Source: Bacteroidota bacterium
GTDB lineage: Bacteria > Bacteroidota > Bacteroidia > Flavobacteriales > Flavobacteriaceae
Assembly (NCBI GenBank): GCA_012522045.1
Contig: JAAYLC010000158.1
Location: 1-59,051, forward strand
DNA: 59,051 nucleotides
Direction of reading: 5' to 3'
The notes under the pieces are model-generated. The model saw only the letters and a list, made by a program, of their open reading frames with translations. It had not been told where the DNA came from and did no database searches. Made by a program: the position numbers and the translations under genes. Shown piece after piece: positions 1 to 10,542 of the stretch (the stretch's first letter is position 1; each line of letters starts with the position of its first letter).

Positions 1-119
1 ACACGCTATGAAACAAAGTTAAGAACACAAATTAAAATAGTTTTTATTCAAACAGTTAAGGGCTGAGTGCCGGGAACGAAATGAGTTTTAAAATGCAATC
101 ATTTATTTGCAGTCTTTTT

Positions 120-127
120 TATCTTTG
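120..127 (+). promoter_or_regulatory. -7 promoter element of the HMG-CoA-lyase-like gene
   Basis: TATCTTTG fits the Bacteroidota -7 consensus TAnnTTTG. It ends five bases before the start codon at 133, so the mRNA would have almost no leader. I see no well-spaced TTTG -33 element. Confidence 0.5.
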
Positions 128-132
128 GAGTT

Positions 133-996
133 ATGCAAGAAGTTAAAATTATAGAATGTCCGCGCGATGCGATGCAGGGAATTAAAGATTGGATTCCCAC
201 CGAGAAGAAAATCGCTTACATTCAGTCGTTGTTAAATTGTGGTTTTGACACTATTGACTTTGGAAGTTTCGTTTCTCCCAAAGCTATTCCTCAGATGAAA
301 GATACTGCCGAAGTGTTGTCAAGACTGGATTTATCAAAAACAAAGAGCAAATTATTGGCAATTGTCGCAAATATTCGCGGAGCGGAAGATGCAGTACAAC
401 ATCCTGAAATACAGTATTTAGGCTATCCGTTTTCTATTTCTGAAAATTTCCAAATGCGCAATACCCATAAAACTATTGCCGAATCTATCGTGATTTTGGA
501 TGAAATACTAAATCTTGCTCATAAAACAGACAAAGAAGTTGTCGCATATTTGTCGATGGGTTTTGGAAATCCGTACGGCGATCCGTGGAATGTGGAAATT
601 GTTGCCGAATGGACAGAAAAATTAGCCGGAATGGGTGTAAAAATATTATCCTTAAGCGATACCATCGGAAGTTCCACGCCGGATATAATCACCTATTTAT
701 TTTCCAATTTGATTCCGCAATATCCCGATATCGAATTTGGTGCGCATCTGCATACCACACCTCAAGCGTGGTTTGAAAAAGTAGATGCTGCCTATCAATC
801 TGGATGTCGCCGATTTGACGGTGCCATCCAAGGATTTGGAGGGTGTCCGATGGCAAAAGATGAACTTACCGGAAATATGCCGACCGAAAAAATGCTCAGT
901 TATTTTACAACCAATAAGATTGAGACCGGAATCAATTCTTTGGCTTTTGAAAGTGCATATAATAAAGCATTAGACATTTTTACGGTTTATTTTTAA
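133..996 (+). CDS. Hydroxymethylglutaryl-CoA lyase-like protein
   Basis: A 287-residue TIM-barrel protein of the HMGL-like family. HMG-CoA lyase splits HMG-CoA into acetoacetate and acetyl-CoA in leucine breakdown. The usual EVGPRDGLQ motif reads ECPRDAMQG (residues 8-16), the metal-binding HLH is kept near 205-207, and the catalytic-loop Cys is kept in GGCPMA near 238. The stretch after it (KDELTGNMPTE) differs from the textbook GASGNVATED. The full length matches the family. The start follows a close -7 element, and the RD motif rules out a later start. No leucine-catabolism partner lies next to it in the window, so the substrate is inferred from the family. Another acyl-CoA lyase role is possible. 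Confidence 0.8.
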   Translation: MQEVKIIECPRDAMQGIKDWIPTEKKIAYIQSLLNCGFDTIDFGSFVSPKAIPQMKDTAEVLSRLDLSKTKSKLLAIVANIRGAEDAVQHPEIQYLGYPFSISENFQMRNTHKTIAESIVILDEILNLAHKTDKEVVAYLSMGFGNPYGDPWNVEIVAEWTEKLAGMGVKILSLSDTIGSSTPDIITYLFSNLIPQYPDIEFGAHLHTTPQAWFEKVDAAYQSGCRRFDGAIQGFGGCPMAKDELTGNMPTEKMLSYFTTNKIETGINSLAFESAYNKALDIFTVYF

Positions 997-1036
997 AATG
1001 TTTTTTCATAAAATATAACCCTTCAAATTCATTACG

Positions 1037-2566
1037 ATGAAAAAAATTATTACGTTACTCATCTGTGGATTCCTGTTTTCGTGTACTGCCACAAAACCTA
1101 CAGTTTCAACAACTTCCGACGGGAAAATTACATTTAAAATAGTACAATTAAACGATGTTTATGAAATAGCACCATTAAATAACGGGCAGTATGGAGGAAT
1201 GGCACGGGTAGCTTATTTAAGAGATTCTATTCAAAAGGAAAATCCGAATACGTTTTTGGTGATGGCAGGAGATTTTTTAAATCCTTCTCTTTTGAGTTCG
1301 TTAAAACACCAAGGCAAAGGCATTCAGGGAAAACAAATGATAGAAGTGATGAACGCCATGAATTTCGATTTGGTCACTTTTGGAAATCACGAATTTGATT
1401 TTAGCGAAACCGTTTTGCAAAATCGTTTGAATGAATCCGAATTTGAGTGGACATCGGCAAATACACGTCATGTGAATAACGGTGAAGTGGATTTTTTTTA
1501 CGTCGAAAATAATGGCAGGAGAAATCAAGTGACTGATTATTCAATTCTTACCATTGAAGATGCCGACGGTGACCGTATGAATTTGGGCATTTTCGGGGTG
1601 ACGATTGCCTCAAATCCAAAAGATTATGTTTATTACGGCGATGTTTATGAAGAATCCGAACGTGTTTACAATGAAATGAAAAATCAAACCGATATTATCA
1701 TCGGATTGACACATATAGCATTGGATCAAGACAAAAATGTCGCCAGACGTCTGCCGGATTTGCCATTGATTATGGGAGGCCATGAACATCATAACATGCT
1801 TGTGAAAGAAGGAAACACGATGATTGCCAAAGCCGATGCAAATGCCAAAACCATGTATGTGCATACGTTTACTTATGACAAAAACTCAGAAAATTTTACG
1901 TTGGATTCCGAATTGGTTTGGATAACCGATAAAGTTTCATCGAATGCGGAAATAGATGCGATTGTTGAAAAATGGGATCGGATTATGGAAGAGAATTTAA
2001 GAAAAGTAATTTCAAATCCGGATGAAATAATTTATCATGCAGCAGTCCCTTGGGACGGTACCGACAGTTCAAGTCGTGGGAAACAGACAAATCTGGGTGA
2101 GATTATAACAAAATCGATGAAATTTGCATATGACGATGATGCAGAAGCTGCCCTTGTAAACGGTGGCTCTATCCGCGTGGACGATGAACTGCACGGCGCA
2201 ATTTCAAGCAAAGACATTTTTAGAATTTTATTGTTTGGAGGCAGTGTGGTAAAAGTCAAGTTAAAAGGAAAATTACTCATCGAAGTCTTGGATTATGGTG
2301 TGAAAAGCAGAGGAACCGGTGCTTATCTGCAACGGTATAACTTTTCTAAATCGGACGAAAACAAATGGGAAATTGGAGGAAAACAGATTCTTCCTAACGA
2401 GATTTATACCATAGCCATGAGTGACTTTTTGTTACGTGGTTTAGACATTTCTTTTCTCACTGCCAAGCATCCGGATGTCTTGGAGGTCTACTTCCCCGAT
2501 GAGGACGAAATCCCCGGAGATATCAGACGTGCCGTCATAAATTATTTAAAGTCTCTTAAAAATTAA
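1037..2566 (+). CDS. 5'-nucleotidase/UshA-type metallophosphatase lipoprotein
   Basis: A 509-residue secreted phosphoesterase. The N-terminus has a hydrophobic stretch ending LLICGFLFSC, a lipoprotein signal with the lipidated Cys at 16. The calcineurin-like catalytic domain shows GDFLNPS, GNHEFD, GLTH and GGHEHH. The C-terminal 5'-nucleotidase domain shows ALVNGGSIRVD. The first metal motif, normally NDxHG, reads NDVYEI, so one His ligand is Tyr. This marks a divergent branch of the family whose substrate is not settled. It probably acts at the cell surface or in the periplasm on nucleotides or other phosphate esters. It lies 40 bases after the HMGL-like gene on the same strand and could share its transcript. 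Confidence 0.85.
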   Translation: MKKIITLLICGFLFSCTATKPTVSTTSDGKITFKIVQLNDVYEIAPLNNGQYGGMARVAYLRDSIQKENPNTFLVMAGDFLNPSLLSSLKHQGKGIQGKQMIEVMNAMNFDLVTFGNHEFDFSETVLQNRLNESEFEWTSANTRHVNNGEVDFFYVENNGRRNQVTDYSILTIEDADGDRMNLGIFGVTIASNPKDYVYYGDVYEESERVYNEMKNQTDIIIGLTHIALDQDKNVARRLPDLPLIMGGHEHHNMLVKEGNTMIAKADANAKTMYVHTFTYDKNSENFTLDSELVWITDKVSSNAEIDAIVEKWDRIMEENLRKVISNPDEIIYHAAVPWDGTDSSSRGKQTNLGEIITKSMKFAYDDDAEAALVNGGSIRVDDELHGAISSKDIFRILLFGGSVVKVKLKGKLLIEVLDYGVKSRGTGAYLQRYNFSKSDENKWEIGGKQILPNEIYTIAMSDFLLRGLDISFLTAKHPDVLEVYFPDEDEIPGDIRRAVINYLKSLKN

Positions 2567-2618
2567 ATAAACAGTTATTATTTATTGACCAACAACGCCT
2601 TTGCTTTGCTATTTTTGT

Positions 2619-2626
2619 TATATTTG
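2619..2626 (+). promoter_or_regulatory. -7 promoter element of guaB
   Basis: TATATTTG fits TAnnTTTG and lies 72 bases before the ATG at 2699. A TTTG at 2600-2603 is only 15 bases upstream, shorter than usual, so only the -7 box is well supported. Confidence 0.5.
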
Positions 2627-2698
2627 CATGCAATTAATAACAATCATAACTTTTTGCAACGTGCTAAGTTTTAATTGTTTATGCTAAAATTAATTGCA

Positions 2699-4171
2699 AT
2701 GACTACACAAGATGATAAAATAGTTGGAGAGGGATTGACTTATGATGATGTTTTACTGATTCCTGCATATTCTGAAGTTCTCCCACGCGAAGTTTCTGTA
2801 AAAACGCGTTTTTCTAAAAATATAACACTTAACATCCCCATCGTTTCTGCGGCGATGGATACTGTTACGGAAAGTGCCATGGCAGTGGCTATGGCGCGTG
2901 AAGGTGGGATTGGCGTGATTCATCAAAACATGACCATCGATGCGCAGGCGGCAGAAGTGAGAAAAGTAAAACGTGCTGAAAGCGGAATGATTATCGATCC
3001 GGTAACATTAAAAAAACACAATACGGTTCGCGATGCACAACAAACCATGAAGGAATACAGCATTGGCGGCATTCCGATAATTGATGATGAAGGCATATTA
3101 ATCGGAATTGTTACCAACAGAGATTTGAGGTTTGAAAAAGATCTAGACCATCGTTTGGAAGAGGTGATGACTTCAAAAAATTTAGTGACCGTAATTCCCG
3201 GGACTTCGATGGAAGAAGCCGAAACGATTCTTCAGCAACATAAAATTGAAAAGCTTCCCGTGGTGGATCAAAACGGAAAATTAGAAGGATTAATCACTTT
3301 TAGAGACATTACCAAACTCACTCAAAAACCTTTTGCAAATAAGGATCAATTTGGTCGTCTTCGGGTGGCTGCAGCATTGGGAGTAACGCCCGATGTCATG
3401 GAACGAACCGAAGCGTTGGTAAATGCTCAAGTAGATGCGGTAATTGTGGATACTGCGCACGGACATACAAAAGGAGTGGTTCAGGTTTTAAAACAGATTA
3501 AAGAAAAATATCCTGATTTGGATGTGATTGTAGGAAATATAGCTACTGCCGAAGCTGCAAAATATTTGGTAGATGCCGGTGCGGATGCGGTAAAAGTAGG
3601 AATTGGTCCCGGTTCAATTTGCACTACTCGCGTCGTAGCCGGAGTTGGATATCCTCAGTTTTCTGCTGTTTTGGAAGTTGCAAAAGCAATTAAAGGTTCC
3701 GGAATTCCTGTAATTGCTGACGGTGGCATCCGATATACCGGTGACATTCCCAAAGCTATTGCTGCCGGTGCGGATTGTGTGATGCTCGGTTCGCTTTTGG
3801 CAGGAACCAAAGAGTCTCCCGGTGAAACCATTATTTACGAAGGAAGAAAATACAAATCCTACCGTGGTATGGGCTCGGTTGAAGCCATGAAGCAAGGCTC
3901 AAAAGATCGTTATTTCCAAGATGTTGAAGATGATATTAAAAAACTAGTCCCCGAAGGAATTGTTGGAAGAGTGCCTTATAAAGGGGAACTATACGAAAGT
4001 ATGACACAATTTATCGGCGGACTTAAAGCCGGAATGGGATATTGCGGAGCGAAAAATATCGAAGCTTTAAAAGAAAACGGAAAATTCGTAAAAGTTACCT
4101 TTTCCGGAATTGCTGAAAGTCATCCGCATGACGTAACCATTACAAAAGAAGCTCCAAATTACAGTAGATAG
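2699..4171 (+). CDS. guaB: IMP dehydrogenase
   Basis: Oxidises IMP to XMP with NAD+, the committed step of guanine nucleotide synthesis in the cytoplasm. The 490-residue protein has the usual layout: an N-terminal barrel strand with [11 protein letters not shown], two CBS domains at about residues 95-215, then the rest of the barrel with the catalytic Cys308 in [10 protein letters not shown] and the flap with YRGMGS. I chose the ATG at 2699 over a TTG at 2675 because the protein then starts directly before the conserved motif. It is probably a single-gene transcript, ending at the hairpin at 4201-4233. Confidence 0.97.
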   Translation: MTTQDDKIVGEGLTYDDVLLIPAYSEVLPREVSVKTRFSKNITLNIPIVSAAMDTVTESAMAVAMAREGGIGVIHQNMTIDAQAAEVRKVKRAESGMIIDPVTLKKHNTVRDAQQTMKEYSIGGIPIIDDEGILIGIVTNRDLRFEKDLDHRLEEVMTSKNLVTVIPGTSMEEAETILQQHKIEKLPVVDQNGKLEGLITFRDITKLTQKPFANKDQFGRLRVAAALGVTPDVMERTEALVNAQVDAVIVDTAHGHTKGVVQVLKQIKEKYPDLDVIVGNIATAEAAKYLVDAGADAVKVGIGPGSICTTRVVAGVGYPQFSAVLEVAKAIKGSGIPVIADGGIRYTGDIPKAIAAGADCVMLGSLLAGTKESPGETIIYEGRKYKSYRGMGSVEAMKQGSKDRYFQDVEDDIKKLVPEGIVGRVPYKGELYESMTQFIGGLKAGMGYCGAKNIEALKENGKFVKVTFSGIAESHPHDVTITKEAPNYSR

Positions 4172-4200
4172 TTAAAATTGATACACAATCATAAAGGTAA

Positions 4201-4233
4201 ATGCCCGAAGGAGTTTTTCTTTCGGGTATTTTA
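4201..4233. terminator. Bidirectional terminator between guaB and the convergent small gene
   Basis: ATGCCCGAA pairs with TTCGGGTAT (one G-U pair) around an 11-base loop and is followed by TTTT. It lies between the convergent stop codons of guaB (4171) and the small membrane protein gene (4242). Confidence 0.8.
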
Positions 4234-4241
4234 TGTTGTTG

Positions 4242-4484
4242 CTATTTTACTTTTTTTCCAAATACCGATTCTACAATCGTATTGATTCCTGAAAACGCAA
4301 AATAAACCGCACTAATTGCTACAGTCAATCCTAAAGCCAAAAATACATACAACATGATGTTGTCTTTATTTAAAAATGACAGCGTAATTAAATAAGGTCC
4401 CAAAAACATTAAAGGGAGCGATATCGCTAATTTTTTGATTCCTTTTTTTAAGATAGACATTTTAGTTCCGTTGCTCATGGTCAT
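4242..4484 (-). CDS. Small two-helix membrane protein, DUF6095-like
   Basis: An 80-residue protein with two predicted membrane helices, about residues 20-38 and 45-66, separated by LNKDN, and a basic tail ending FGKKVK. It resembles the flavobacterial DUF6095 family, which has no known function. It overlaps the end of murQ by 23 bases on the same strand, so the two are probably co-transcribed and translationally linked. Other starts at 4478 or 4460 are possible; the last would remove the overlap and leave 72 residues. Confidence 0.65.
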   Translation of the reverse strand: MTMSNGTKMSILKKGIKKLAISLPLMFLGPYLITLSFLNKDNIMLYVFLALGLTVAISAVYFAFSGINTIVESVFGKKVK

Positions 4485-5289
4485 AGTTGTTTATAGCGTC
4501 ACGCACATTTTTATACTTATGAAGCAAATCTGAAGCTTCTTCTTTGGATACTTTTAATTCTTCTTGAATCATTCGGATGCCCCGTTCTATTAATTTGTGA
4601 TTGCTAAGTTGCATGTCAATCATGCGATTTCCTTTGATGCGACCAAGTTTAATCATGGTTGTCGTAGAAATCATATTCAGAATCATTTTTTGAGCCGTTC
4701 CGGATTTCATTCGTGAACTTCCCGACACAAATTCAGGTCCTACTACCGCCACAATCGGATATTTTGCAGCCAAAGCCAAGGGACTTCCTTCATTGCAAGT
4801 AATACAAGCAGTCTCGATGTTATGTCGATTGCAATATTCAATCGCTCCAACTACATACGGCGTTGTTCCGGATGCTGCAATTCCAATTACAAAATCGCTG
4901 TCAGAAACCTGATGAGACAGAAGGTCTTTCCAGCCTTCTTCAGCGGAATCTTCTGCAAACTCAACAGCTTTGCGAATGGCAGCATCTCCTCCGGCAATTA
5001 ATCCGATAACCAAATCCTCATGTACTCCGAAAGTAGGAGGACATTCACTGGCATCTACAATTCCTAACCGTCCACTGGTTCCCGCACCAAGATAAAACAA
5101 ACGACCGCCGTTTTTAAGTTTTTCAACAATTACCGAAACTGCAGCTTCAATCTGAGGAATTGTCTTTGAAACGGAATGCGCAACCGTTTGATCTTCTCGG
5201 TTAATGTTAGTCAACAATTCCCGAACACTCATCGATTCCAAATGATTATAATGCGAATCCGCTTCAGTGGTTTTTATAAAATTCATCAA
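4462..5289 (-). CDS. murQ: N-acetylmuramic acid 6-phosphate etherase
   Basis: Cleaves the lactyl ether of MurNAc-6-phosphate to give GlcNAc-6-phosphate and lactate, a step in cell-wall sugar recycling. The 275-residue SIS-fold protein starts with the family signature TTEADSHYNHLESMSV and has the sugar-phosphate loop GAGTSGRLG, followed by DASECPPTF and the SRMKSGTAQK segment. Length and motifs are complete. Its neighbours are not other recycling genes, apart from the overlapping small membrane protein downstream. A second Met directly follows the first, so the start may be three bases further in. Confidence 0.95.
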   Translation of the reverse strand: MMNFIKTTEADSHYNHLESMSVRELLTNINREDQTVAHSVSKTIPQIEAAVSVIVEKLKNGGRLFYLGAGTSGRLGIVDASECPPTFGVHEDLVIGLIAGGDAAIRKAVEFAEDSAEEGWKDLLSHQVSDSDFVIGIAASGTTPYVVGAIEYCNRHNIETACITCNEGSPLALAAKYPIVAVVGPEFVSGSSRMKSGTAQKMILNMISTTTMIKLGRIKGNRMIDMQLSNHKLIERGIRMIQEELKVSKEEASDLLHKYKNVRDAINNYDHEQRN

Positions 5290-5379
5290 GATGATTTTGT
5301 GCGAAGATACGGATTTTGAAAGGAGTTTTTTTATTTCATAACGATCTATTGCAAATGAATCTGTGAGCGTGTAAAATGC

Positions 5380-5414
5380 AAAAAGCCATTTTCAAACAAA
5401 TGAAAACAGCTTTT
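5380..5414 (-). terminator. Terminator of the secreted-protein gene at 5440-5961
   Basis: On the minus strand AAAAGC/GCTTTT and TTTTC/GAAAA pair around a small symmetrical mismatch and an 8-base loop, and the hairpin runs into T-rich DNA. It lies 26 bases past the stop codon. Confidence 0.6.
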
Positions 5415-5439
5415 AACGGTTAAATTAGCTATATAGGTG

Positions 5440-5961
5440 CTAGTCTCTTTTTAAGGAACTTTCTTGCAAATGATAGACATCAGAAATTACTTTTCCGGTT
5501 TTTTCGTCATACCGTTCCACGACGAAATTTCCTTCAGCATTAAAATAGCCGAAAGAAGATTTGCCTTCTCTGGAAATAATATAATATCCGTCTTGAGAAC
5601 TGGGTTTAATGATTGCATATTCTTTATCGGCAACATTATCTCTGATGGTCATTAAACGATATCCGTCACGATTTTCTTCGTTTAAAAATTGAAAATAATT
5701 TCCTTCAAATTCATAACTGACATTCGTATCGACCTCAACGGGTTCCATCACTACCGATTGATTAATTTTGTTGGCGTCTTGTTCATCCAAGCGCATTTTT
5801 TGACTTTTCGTTTGCGACGCACGTTCTGTTGAAGTTCGCGTTCCTTTGTGATCCGTAATTGTCTTTTTGGTAATTACTGTTTCTTTTGTCGTATTTTGAG
5901 TCTTTTGAGCAAAGGTAACCGTACTTAATAATAATGCTCCAATCATGATAAGGTGTCTCAT
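5440..5961 (-). CDS. Secreted protein of unknown function
   Basis: A 173-residue protein with a clear signal peptide (hydrophobic IMIGALLLSTVTFAQ, cleavage likely after FA). The mature part starts with a Thr/Lys-rich low-complexity stretch (about residues 19-60). A compact, mixed beta-rich region with many aromatic and charged residues follows. I recognise no domain. It is flanked by its own -7 element and terminator, so it is probably transcribed alone. Confidence 0.75.
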   Translation of the reverse strand: MRHLIMIGALLLSTVTFAQKTQNTTKETVITKKTITDHKGTRTSTERASQTKSQKMRLDEQDANKINQSVVMEPVEVDTNVSYEFEGNYFQFLNEENRDGYRLMTIRDNVADKEYAIIKPSSQDGYYIISREGKSSFGYFNAEGNFVVERYDEKTGKVISDVYHLQESSLKRD

Positions 5962-5985
5962 AACTATTTAATTAATATTTGATAT

Positions 5986-5993
5986 CAAAATTA
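5986..5993 (-). promoter_or_regulatory. -7 promoter element of the secreted-protein gene
   Basis: TAATTTTG on the minus strand fits TAnnTTTG and lies 24 bases upstream of the ATG at 5961. No clear -33 TTTG is seen. Confidence 0.4.
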
Positions 5994-6062
5994 GTTTGGA
6001 GTTGTGTTAAATAATTATAATATCAATATAATTCTTTAATAAAAAATGATTATTGATGGTTT

Positions 6063-6092
6063 TTTGTGCAACCTGCATAAAACGTATATTTG
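6063..6092 (+). promoter_or_regulatory. Promoter of ychF
   Basis: TTTG at 6063-6066 and TATATTTG at 6085-6092 are separated by 18 bases, a very good match to the Bacteroidota vegetative promoter. The start codon is 22 bases downstream. Confidence 0.75.
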
Positions 6093-6114
6093 CACCTTTT
6101 AAATCTGAAAAATC

Positions 6115-7209
6115 ATGAAAGCAGGAATTGTAGGGTTGCCAAATGTAGGTAAATCGACGTTGTTTAATTGTCTGAGCAATGCAAAAGCACAAAGTGCAAA
6201 TTTTCCGTTTTGTACTATTGAGCCCAATGTGGGAGTGGTCAATGTTCCGGACAAACGTCTTGAAAAATTAGAAGAGTTGGTAAAACCCGAACGTGTTCTT
6301 CCTGCAACTGTAGAAATTGTGGATATTGCCGGACTCGTTAAAGGGGCGAGTAAAGGAGAAGGGTTGGGAAATCAGTTTTTGGCAAACATACGCGAAACAG
6401 ATGCTATTTTACATGTGTTGCGATGTTTTGACAATGACAATATCGTTCACGTGGATGGAAGTGTGAATCCCATTCGTGACAAAGAAACTATTGATATGGA
6501 ACTTCAATTGAAAGACTTGGAAACAGTAGAGAAAAAATTGGAGAAAGTCAAACGTGTCGCTCGAACGGGAAACAAAGAAGCTCAAAAAGAAGAAGCTGTG
6601 CTTGTAAAATTAAAACAAGGTTTAGAAGCAGGCGTATCGGTTCGTGCAATAGCCCTTTCTGAAGACGAACGAAAAGATTTTGTAGATGACATGCAACTCA
6701 TCACCGACAAACCTGTACTTTATGTGTGCAATGTCGATGAAGCCTCAGCAGTATCCGGAAATGCCTATGTGGATCAGGTTAAAGAAGCTGTTGCGGATGA
6801 AAATGCAGAAGTTTTGGTGCTCGCTGTGGGAACGGAAGCCGATATCACAGAATTGGAAACCTACGAGGAACGTCAAATGTTTTTAGAGGATTTAGGATTG
6901 GATGAAGCCGGATCTTCCAAACTGATTCGAAGTGCCTATAAATTACTCAATCTTCAAACTTATTTTACGGCGGGAGTAAAAGAAGTTCGCGCATGGACAA
7001 TCCCCGTGGGCGCAACAGCACCCCAAGCTGCAGGAGTGATTCATTCCGATTTTGAAAAAGGATTTATTCGTGCGGAGGTAATTAAGTATGACGACTTTGT
7101 GAAATACGGAAGCGAAGCCAAAGTTAAAGAAGCCGGTAAAATGGGTGTGGAAGGGAAAGATTACATTGTGCAAGACGGCGATATCATGCACTTTCGATTT
7201 AATGTTTAA
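6115..7209 (+). CDS. ychF: Ribosome-associated Obg-like ATPase YchF
   Basis: A universally conserved P-loop protein of the Obg family (YchF/OLA1) that binds ribosomes and prefers ATP to GTP. The P-loop is GLPNVGKST (residues 7-15), the G3 motif lies in [10 protein letters not shown], and the G4 motif is NVDE in place of NKxD, as is typical for this ATP-using branch. A coiled-coil insert lies at about residues 125-160 and a C-terminal TGS domain ends with [11 protein letters not shown]. The 364-residue length is standard. It has its own strong promoter. Confidence 0.96.
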   Translation: MKAGIVGLPNVGKSTLFNCLSNAKAQSANFPFCTIEPNVGVVNVPDKRLEKLEELVKPERVLPATVEIVDIAGLVKGASKGEGLGNQFLANIRETDAILHVLRCFDNDNIVHVDGSVNPIRDKETIDMELQLKDLETVEKKLEKVKRVARTGNKEAQKEEAVLVKLKQGLEAGVSVRAIALSEDERKDFVDDMQLITDKPVLYVCNVDEASAVSGNAYVDQVKEAVADENAEVLVLAVGTEADITELETYEERQMFLEDLGLDEAGSSKLIRSAYKLLNLQTYFTAGVKEVRAWTIPVGATAPQAAGVIHSDFEKGFIRAEVIKYDDFVKYGSEAKVKEAGKMGVEGKDYIVQDGDIMHFRFNV

Positions 7210-7218
7210 AAGGACTTG

Positions 7219-7509
7219 TTATTCATAAAGATTCAATCTTTGTTGTAATTGATTCATCTTTGCTTCCAAACGTTGGATGCGCGCTAACATATCGTTGACG
7301 GTGCATAATCCTTCAAAATTAATTCCAAGATCGCGGTGCAATCGGAAAAGTCGTTCGATGATTACAATGTCATTTTCATCGATGAAAACCTCGTTGTCTT
7401 TGGTTTTTGGAACAATTAAATCGTGTTCAAATAGTTCTTGAACAAACGCTGATTCTATCTTTGAATAACGTGTGTACGTGCTCAATAATATATATTTTTC
7501 TGTATTCAT
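7219..7509 (-). CDS. cbpM: Chaperone modulator CbpM-like
   Basis: A 96-residue protein with a MerR-like helical N-terminal half (residues 1-60, including a LFEHDLIVP stretch) and a C-terminal coiled coil (RIQRLEAKMNQLQQRLN). CbpM binds the J-domain of CbpA and blocks it from stimulating DnaK. It starts three bases after the stop of the cbpA-like gene, the usual cbpA-cbpM operon order. The sequence match to characterised CbpM is modest, so the call leans partly on the context. Confidence 0.8.
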   Translation of the reverse strand: MNTEKYILLSTYTRYSKIESAFVQELFEHDLIVPKTKDNEVFIDENDIVIIERLFRLHRDLGINFEGLCTVNDMLARIQRLEAKMNQLQQRLNLYE

Positions 7510-7512
7510 AAA

Positions 7513-8421
7513 TTACATTTTTGCAAGTTGTTCAAACAATTCTCTTTCTTTTGCAGATAGGTTTGTGGGAATTTTTACTTTATAGGTGAGAATCAAATCA
7601 CCAAATTGTCCTTCTTTTTTATAAACCGGAAGTCCTTTGCCTGTTAGTTTTACTTTTGTATCGTTTTGAGTTCCGGCTTTAACGTCGAGCTTAACTTTGC
7701 CTGTAAGCGTATCTACTGTTATCGCACCGCCGAGAACCGCCGTGTAAAGGGGGATTTCTTTATCTAAATACAAGTTGCTTCCCAAACGTTTGAAAGCGGT
7801 GTTGTTAAAAATCTCAAAAGTAATGTATAAATCGCCGTTCGGTCCTCCGTTCATTCCTTCGCCTCCATATCCTTTAATTCGTATGGTTTGACCGTCTTCT
7901 ACACCGGCGGGAATAGTCAATCTGATTTTTTTGTCACCCAATGAAATGGTTTGTTTTTCGCTTTTGAGTACATCGGTTAAATTAAGCCGTAAAGTGGCAT
8001 TGACATCTGCTCCTTTAAAACGGGTAGTTCCCGAATGACGCCTGCCGGTAAAGCCGCTTCCGAACATGGATTCAAAAAAATCGGAGAATGGGCTTTCATC
8101 AAAACCTTCACCATCCGAAGTGTACGTATATTGACGACCAAATCCGTCAAAATCATTGGACTGACGTTGTTTTTTGGCTTGTTCGTAGGCTTCAGAATGT
8201 TGCCAGTCTTTCCCGTACTTGTCGTATTTTTTACGTTTTTCGGGATCGCTCAACACTTCATGGGCTTCATTTAATTCTTGAAATTTTTGCTGTGCCTGAG
8301 GATCGTTTGGATTTAAATCGGGATGAAGTTTACGAGCCAATTTTCGATAGGCTTTTTTAATTTCGTTCGGTGTGGCATTTTTATCCACCCCTAAAATTTT
8401 ATAATAATCTATAAATTCCAT
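7513..8421 (-). CDS. cbpA: J-domain co-chaperone, CbpA type
   Basis: A 302-residue DnaJ-family protein without the Cys-rich zinc-finger. The J-domain covers residues 4-70 with HPD at 33-35, the motif that stimulates the DnaK ATPase. A Gly/Phe-rich linker with [12 protein letters not shown] follows, then two C-terminal substrate-binding beta domains with [10 protein letters not shown] and KGLPVY. It probably delivers unfolded proteins to DnaK. It is co-transcribed with cbpM and divergent from parE; the 255-base gap between them must hold both promoters. Confidence 0.93.
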   Translation of the reverse strand: MEFIDYYKILGVDKNATPNEIKKAYRKLARKLHPDLNPNDPQAQQKFQELNEAHEVLSDPEKRKKYDKYGKDWQHSEAYEQAKKQRQSNDFDGFGRQYTYTSDGEGFDESPFSDFFESMFGSGFTGRRHSGTTRFKGADVNATLRLNLTDVLKSEKQTISLGDKKIRLTIPAGVEDGQTIRIKGYGGEGMNGGPNGDLYITFEIFNNTAFKRLGSNLYLDKEIPLYTAVLGGAITVDTLTGKVKLDVKAGTQNDTKVKLTGKGLPVYKKEGQFGDLILTYKVKIPTNLSAKERELFEQLAKM

Positions 8422-8676
8422 TTAAGAATAAATTGAAATATCTATTGCGTTATGAAATTAAAAAATATTATTCAGATTATCGCCATTTGATTTATAATTT
8501 TAATTTTGAGTCGGTTCAAACAATATAACAACATTTGCATTATTGTAATAAGAATGGTATATTTCCTTCAATTGAATTGAACACTTATCTCACTTAAAAA
8601 AGTGTTTATTATTTTCGCAGAAAGAATTTCAAACCTTAGCGCGAATCCTTATATTTAGCACATTTACAAAAGCATT

Positions 8677-10524
8677 ATGAGCAGTACATATACAGAAGAA
8701 AATATTCGTTCCCTGGATTGGAAAGAACACATTCGCATGCGACCGGGAATGTATATCGGAAAACTTGGTGACGGCTCTTCTCCTGATGATGGAATCTATA
8801 TTTTACTCAAAGAAGTTATTGACAATTCCATTGATGAGTTTGTGATGGGGTCGGGAAAAACCATTGAAGTAAGAATTAAAGACAATGAAGTAAAGGTACG
8901 CGACTTCGGACGGGGGATTCCACTCGGCAAAGTGGTTGATGTGGTTTCTAAAATGAATACCGGAGGAAAATATGACACCAGAGCTTTTAAAAAATCAGTG
9001 GGGCTAAACGGGGTGGGAACAAAAGCGGTGAATGCTTTATCTTCATTTTTCAGAGTAGAATCCGTGCGGGAAAATAAACTGAAAGTAGCCGAATTTTCAA
9101 CCGGTGATTTAACTTTTGAGTCGGATATTGAAGAATCGGGACGCCGAAAAGGAACAAAAGTTACTTTTTGTCCGGATGAAACGATTTTCAAGAATTTTAA
9201 ATTCAGAACAGAATATGTAGTTCGGATGCTTAAAAATTACGTCTATCTCAATCCGGGATTGACTATTGATTTTAATGGCGAAAAATTTTATTCTGAAAAC
9301 GGATTAAAAGATTTGTTGTTGGAAACGATTCGTGAAGAAGAAAGTGCTTATCCGATAATTCACCTTCGCGGAGAGGATATTGAAGTTGCTTTGACACACA
9401 GCAAAACACAATACAGCGAAGAATATCACAGTTTTGTAAACGGTCAAAATACAACGCAAGGCGGAACGCATTTAAACGCATTTCGAGAAGCTTTGGTGAA
9501 AACCATCCGAGAATTTTATAATAAAAATTACGATGCAAGTGATATTCGTAAATCGATTGTTGCCGCAATCAGTATAAAAGTGATGGAACCGGTTTTTGAA
9601 AGTCAAACGAAAACCAAACTCGGTAGTACGGATATGGGTGGAAATCTGCCGACAGTTCGGACGTATGTTAATGATTTTGTCAAGACGCAGCTGGACAATT
9701 ATTTGCATAAAAACCCGGATGTAGCCGAGGAAATTCAAAAGAAAATTATTCAGGCGGAACGCGAGCGTAAAGATTTAAGCGGCATTCGGAAATTGGCGCG
9801 CGAACGTGCCAAAAAAGCGAGCCTTCACAATAAAAAATTAAGAGATTGCAGGATTCACCTTCAAGACATTAAGAATGAGCGAAATTTGGAAACTACTTTG
9901 TTCATTACGGAAGGAGATTCCGCCAGCGGAAGCATTACCAAAAGTAGAGACGTCAACACCCAAGCCGTTTTTTCATTAAGAGGAAAACCGTTGAATACTT
10001 ATGGAATGAGTAAAAAAATTGTTTACGAGAATGAAGAATTCAACCTTTTACAAGCTGCGTTAAACATTGAAGATTCCATTGAAAATCTCCGTTATAATAA
10101 CATTGTCATCGCAACAGATGCGGATGTTGACGGAATGCATATTCGGCTGCTGTTAATCACTTTTTTTCTGCAATTTTTTCCGGAAATTATCAAAGAAGGG
10201 CATTTGTATATTTTGCAAACGCCTCTTTTCAGAGTTCGCAATAAAAAAGAAACCATCTATTGTTATTCCGAAGAAGAACGAATTGCCGCTATCGAAAAGA
10301 TAAAGCCAAATCCAGAAATAACCCGTTTTAAAGGAGTTGGAGAAATTTCGCCCGATGAGTTTAAGGATTTTATTGGCGATAATATTCGGTTAGATCCTGT
10401 AATGTTGGACAAATCAATGAGTATTGAAGAATTACTTTCGTTCTATATGGGAAAAAACACACCGGACAGGCAAGAATTTATCATTGAAAATCTAAAAGTA
10501 GAATTGGACGAAGTGGAAGTTTAA
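8677..10524 (+). CDS. parE: DNA topoisomerase IV subunit B
   Basis: The ATPase subunit of topoisomerase IV, which unlinks daughter chromosomes. The 615-residue protein has a GHKL ATPase with RPGMYIG and [10 protein letters not shown], the lid [13 protein letters not shown], a transducer domain, and a TOPRIM domain with TEGDSASGS near residue 411 and DADVDG near 481. It is called ParE rather than GyrB because of its shorter length and the parC-type gene 0.5 kb downstream on the same strand. A small lipoprotein gene lies between the two. A near-consensus TATATTTA at 8650-8657 may be the -7 box. Confidence 0.95.
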   Translation: MSSTYTEENIRSLDWKEHIRMRPGMYIGKLGDGSSPDDGIYILLKEVIDNSIDEFVMGSGKTIEVRIKDNEVKVRDFGRGIPLGKVVDVVSKMNTGGKYDTRAFKKSVGLNGVGTKAVNALSSFFRVESVRENKLKVAEFSTGDLTFESDIEESGRRKGTKVTFCPDETIFKNFKFRTEYVVRMLKNYVYLNPGLTIDFNGEKFYSENGLKDLLLETIREEESAYPIIHLRGEDIEVALTHSKTQYSEEYHSFVNGQNTTQGGTHLNAFREALVKTIREFYNKNYDASDIRKSIVAAISIKVMEPVFESQTKTKLGSTDMGGNLPTVRTYVNDFVKTQLDNYLHKNPDVAEEIQKKIIQAERERKDLSGIRKLARERAKKASLHNKKLRDCRIHLQDIKNERNLETTLFITEGDSASGSITKSRDVNTQAVFSLRGKPLNTYGMSKKIVYENEEFNLLQAALNIEDSIENLRYNNIVIATDADVDGMHIRLLLITFFLQFFPEIIKEGHLYILQTPLFRVRNKKETIYCYSEEERIAAIEKIKPNPEITRFKGVGEISPDEFKDFIGDNIRLDPVMLDKSMSIEELLSFYMGKNTPDRQEFIIENLKVELDEVEV

Positions 10525-10542
10525 TCTTTAATAATAGTTGTT

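Noticed and set aside
2675-2698. TTG start for guaB eight codons upstream of the ATG
   Set aside because: The ATG at 2699 starts directly before the conserved N-terminus, and relatives begin there.
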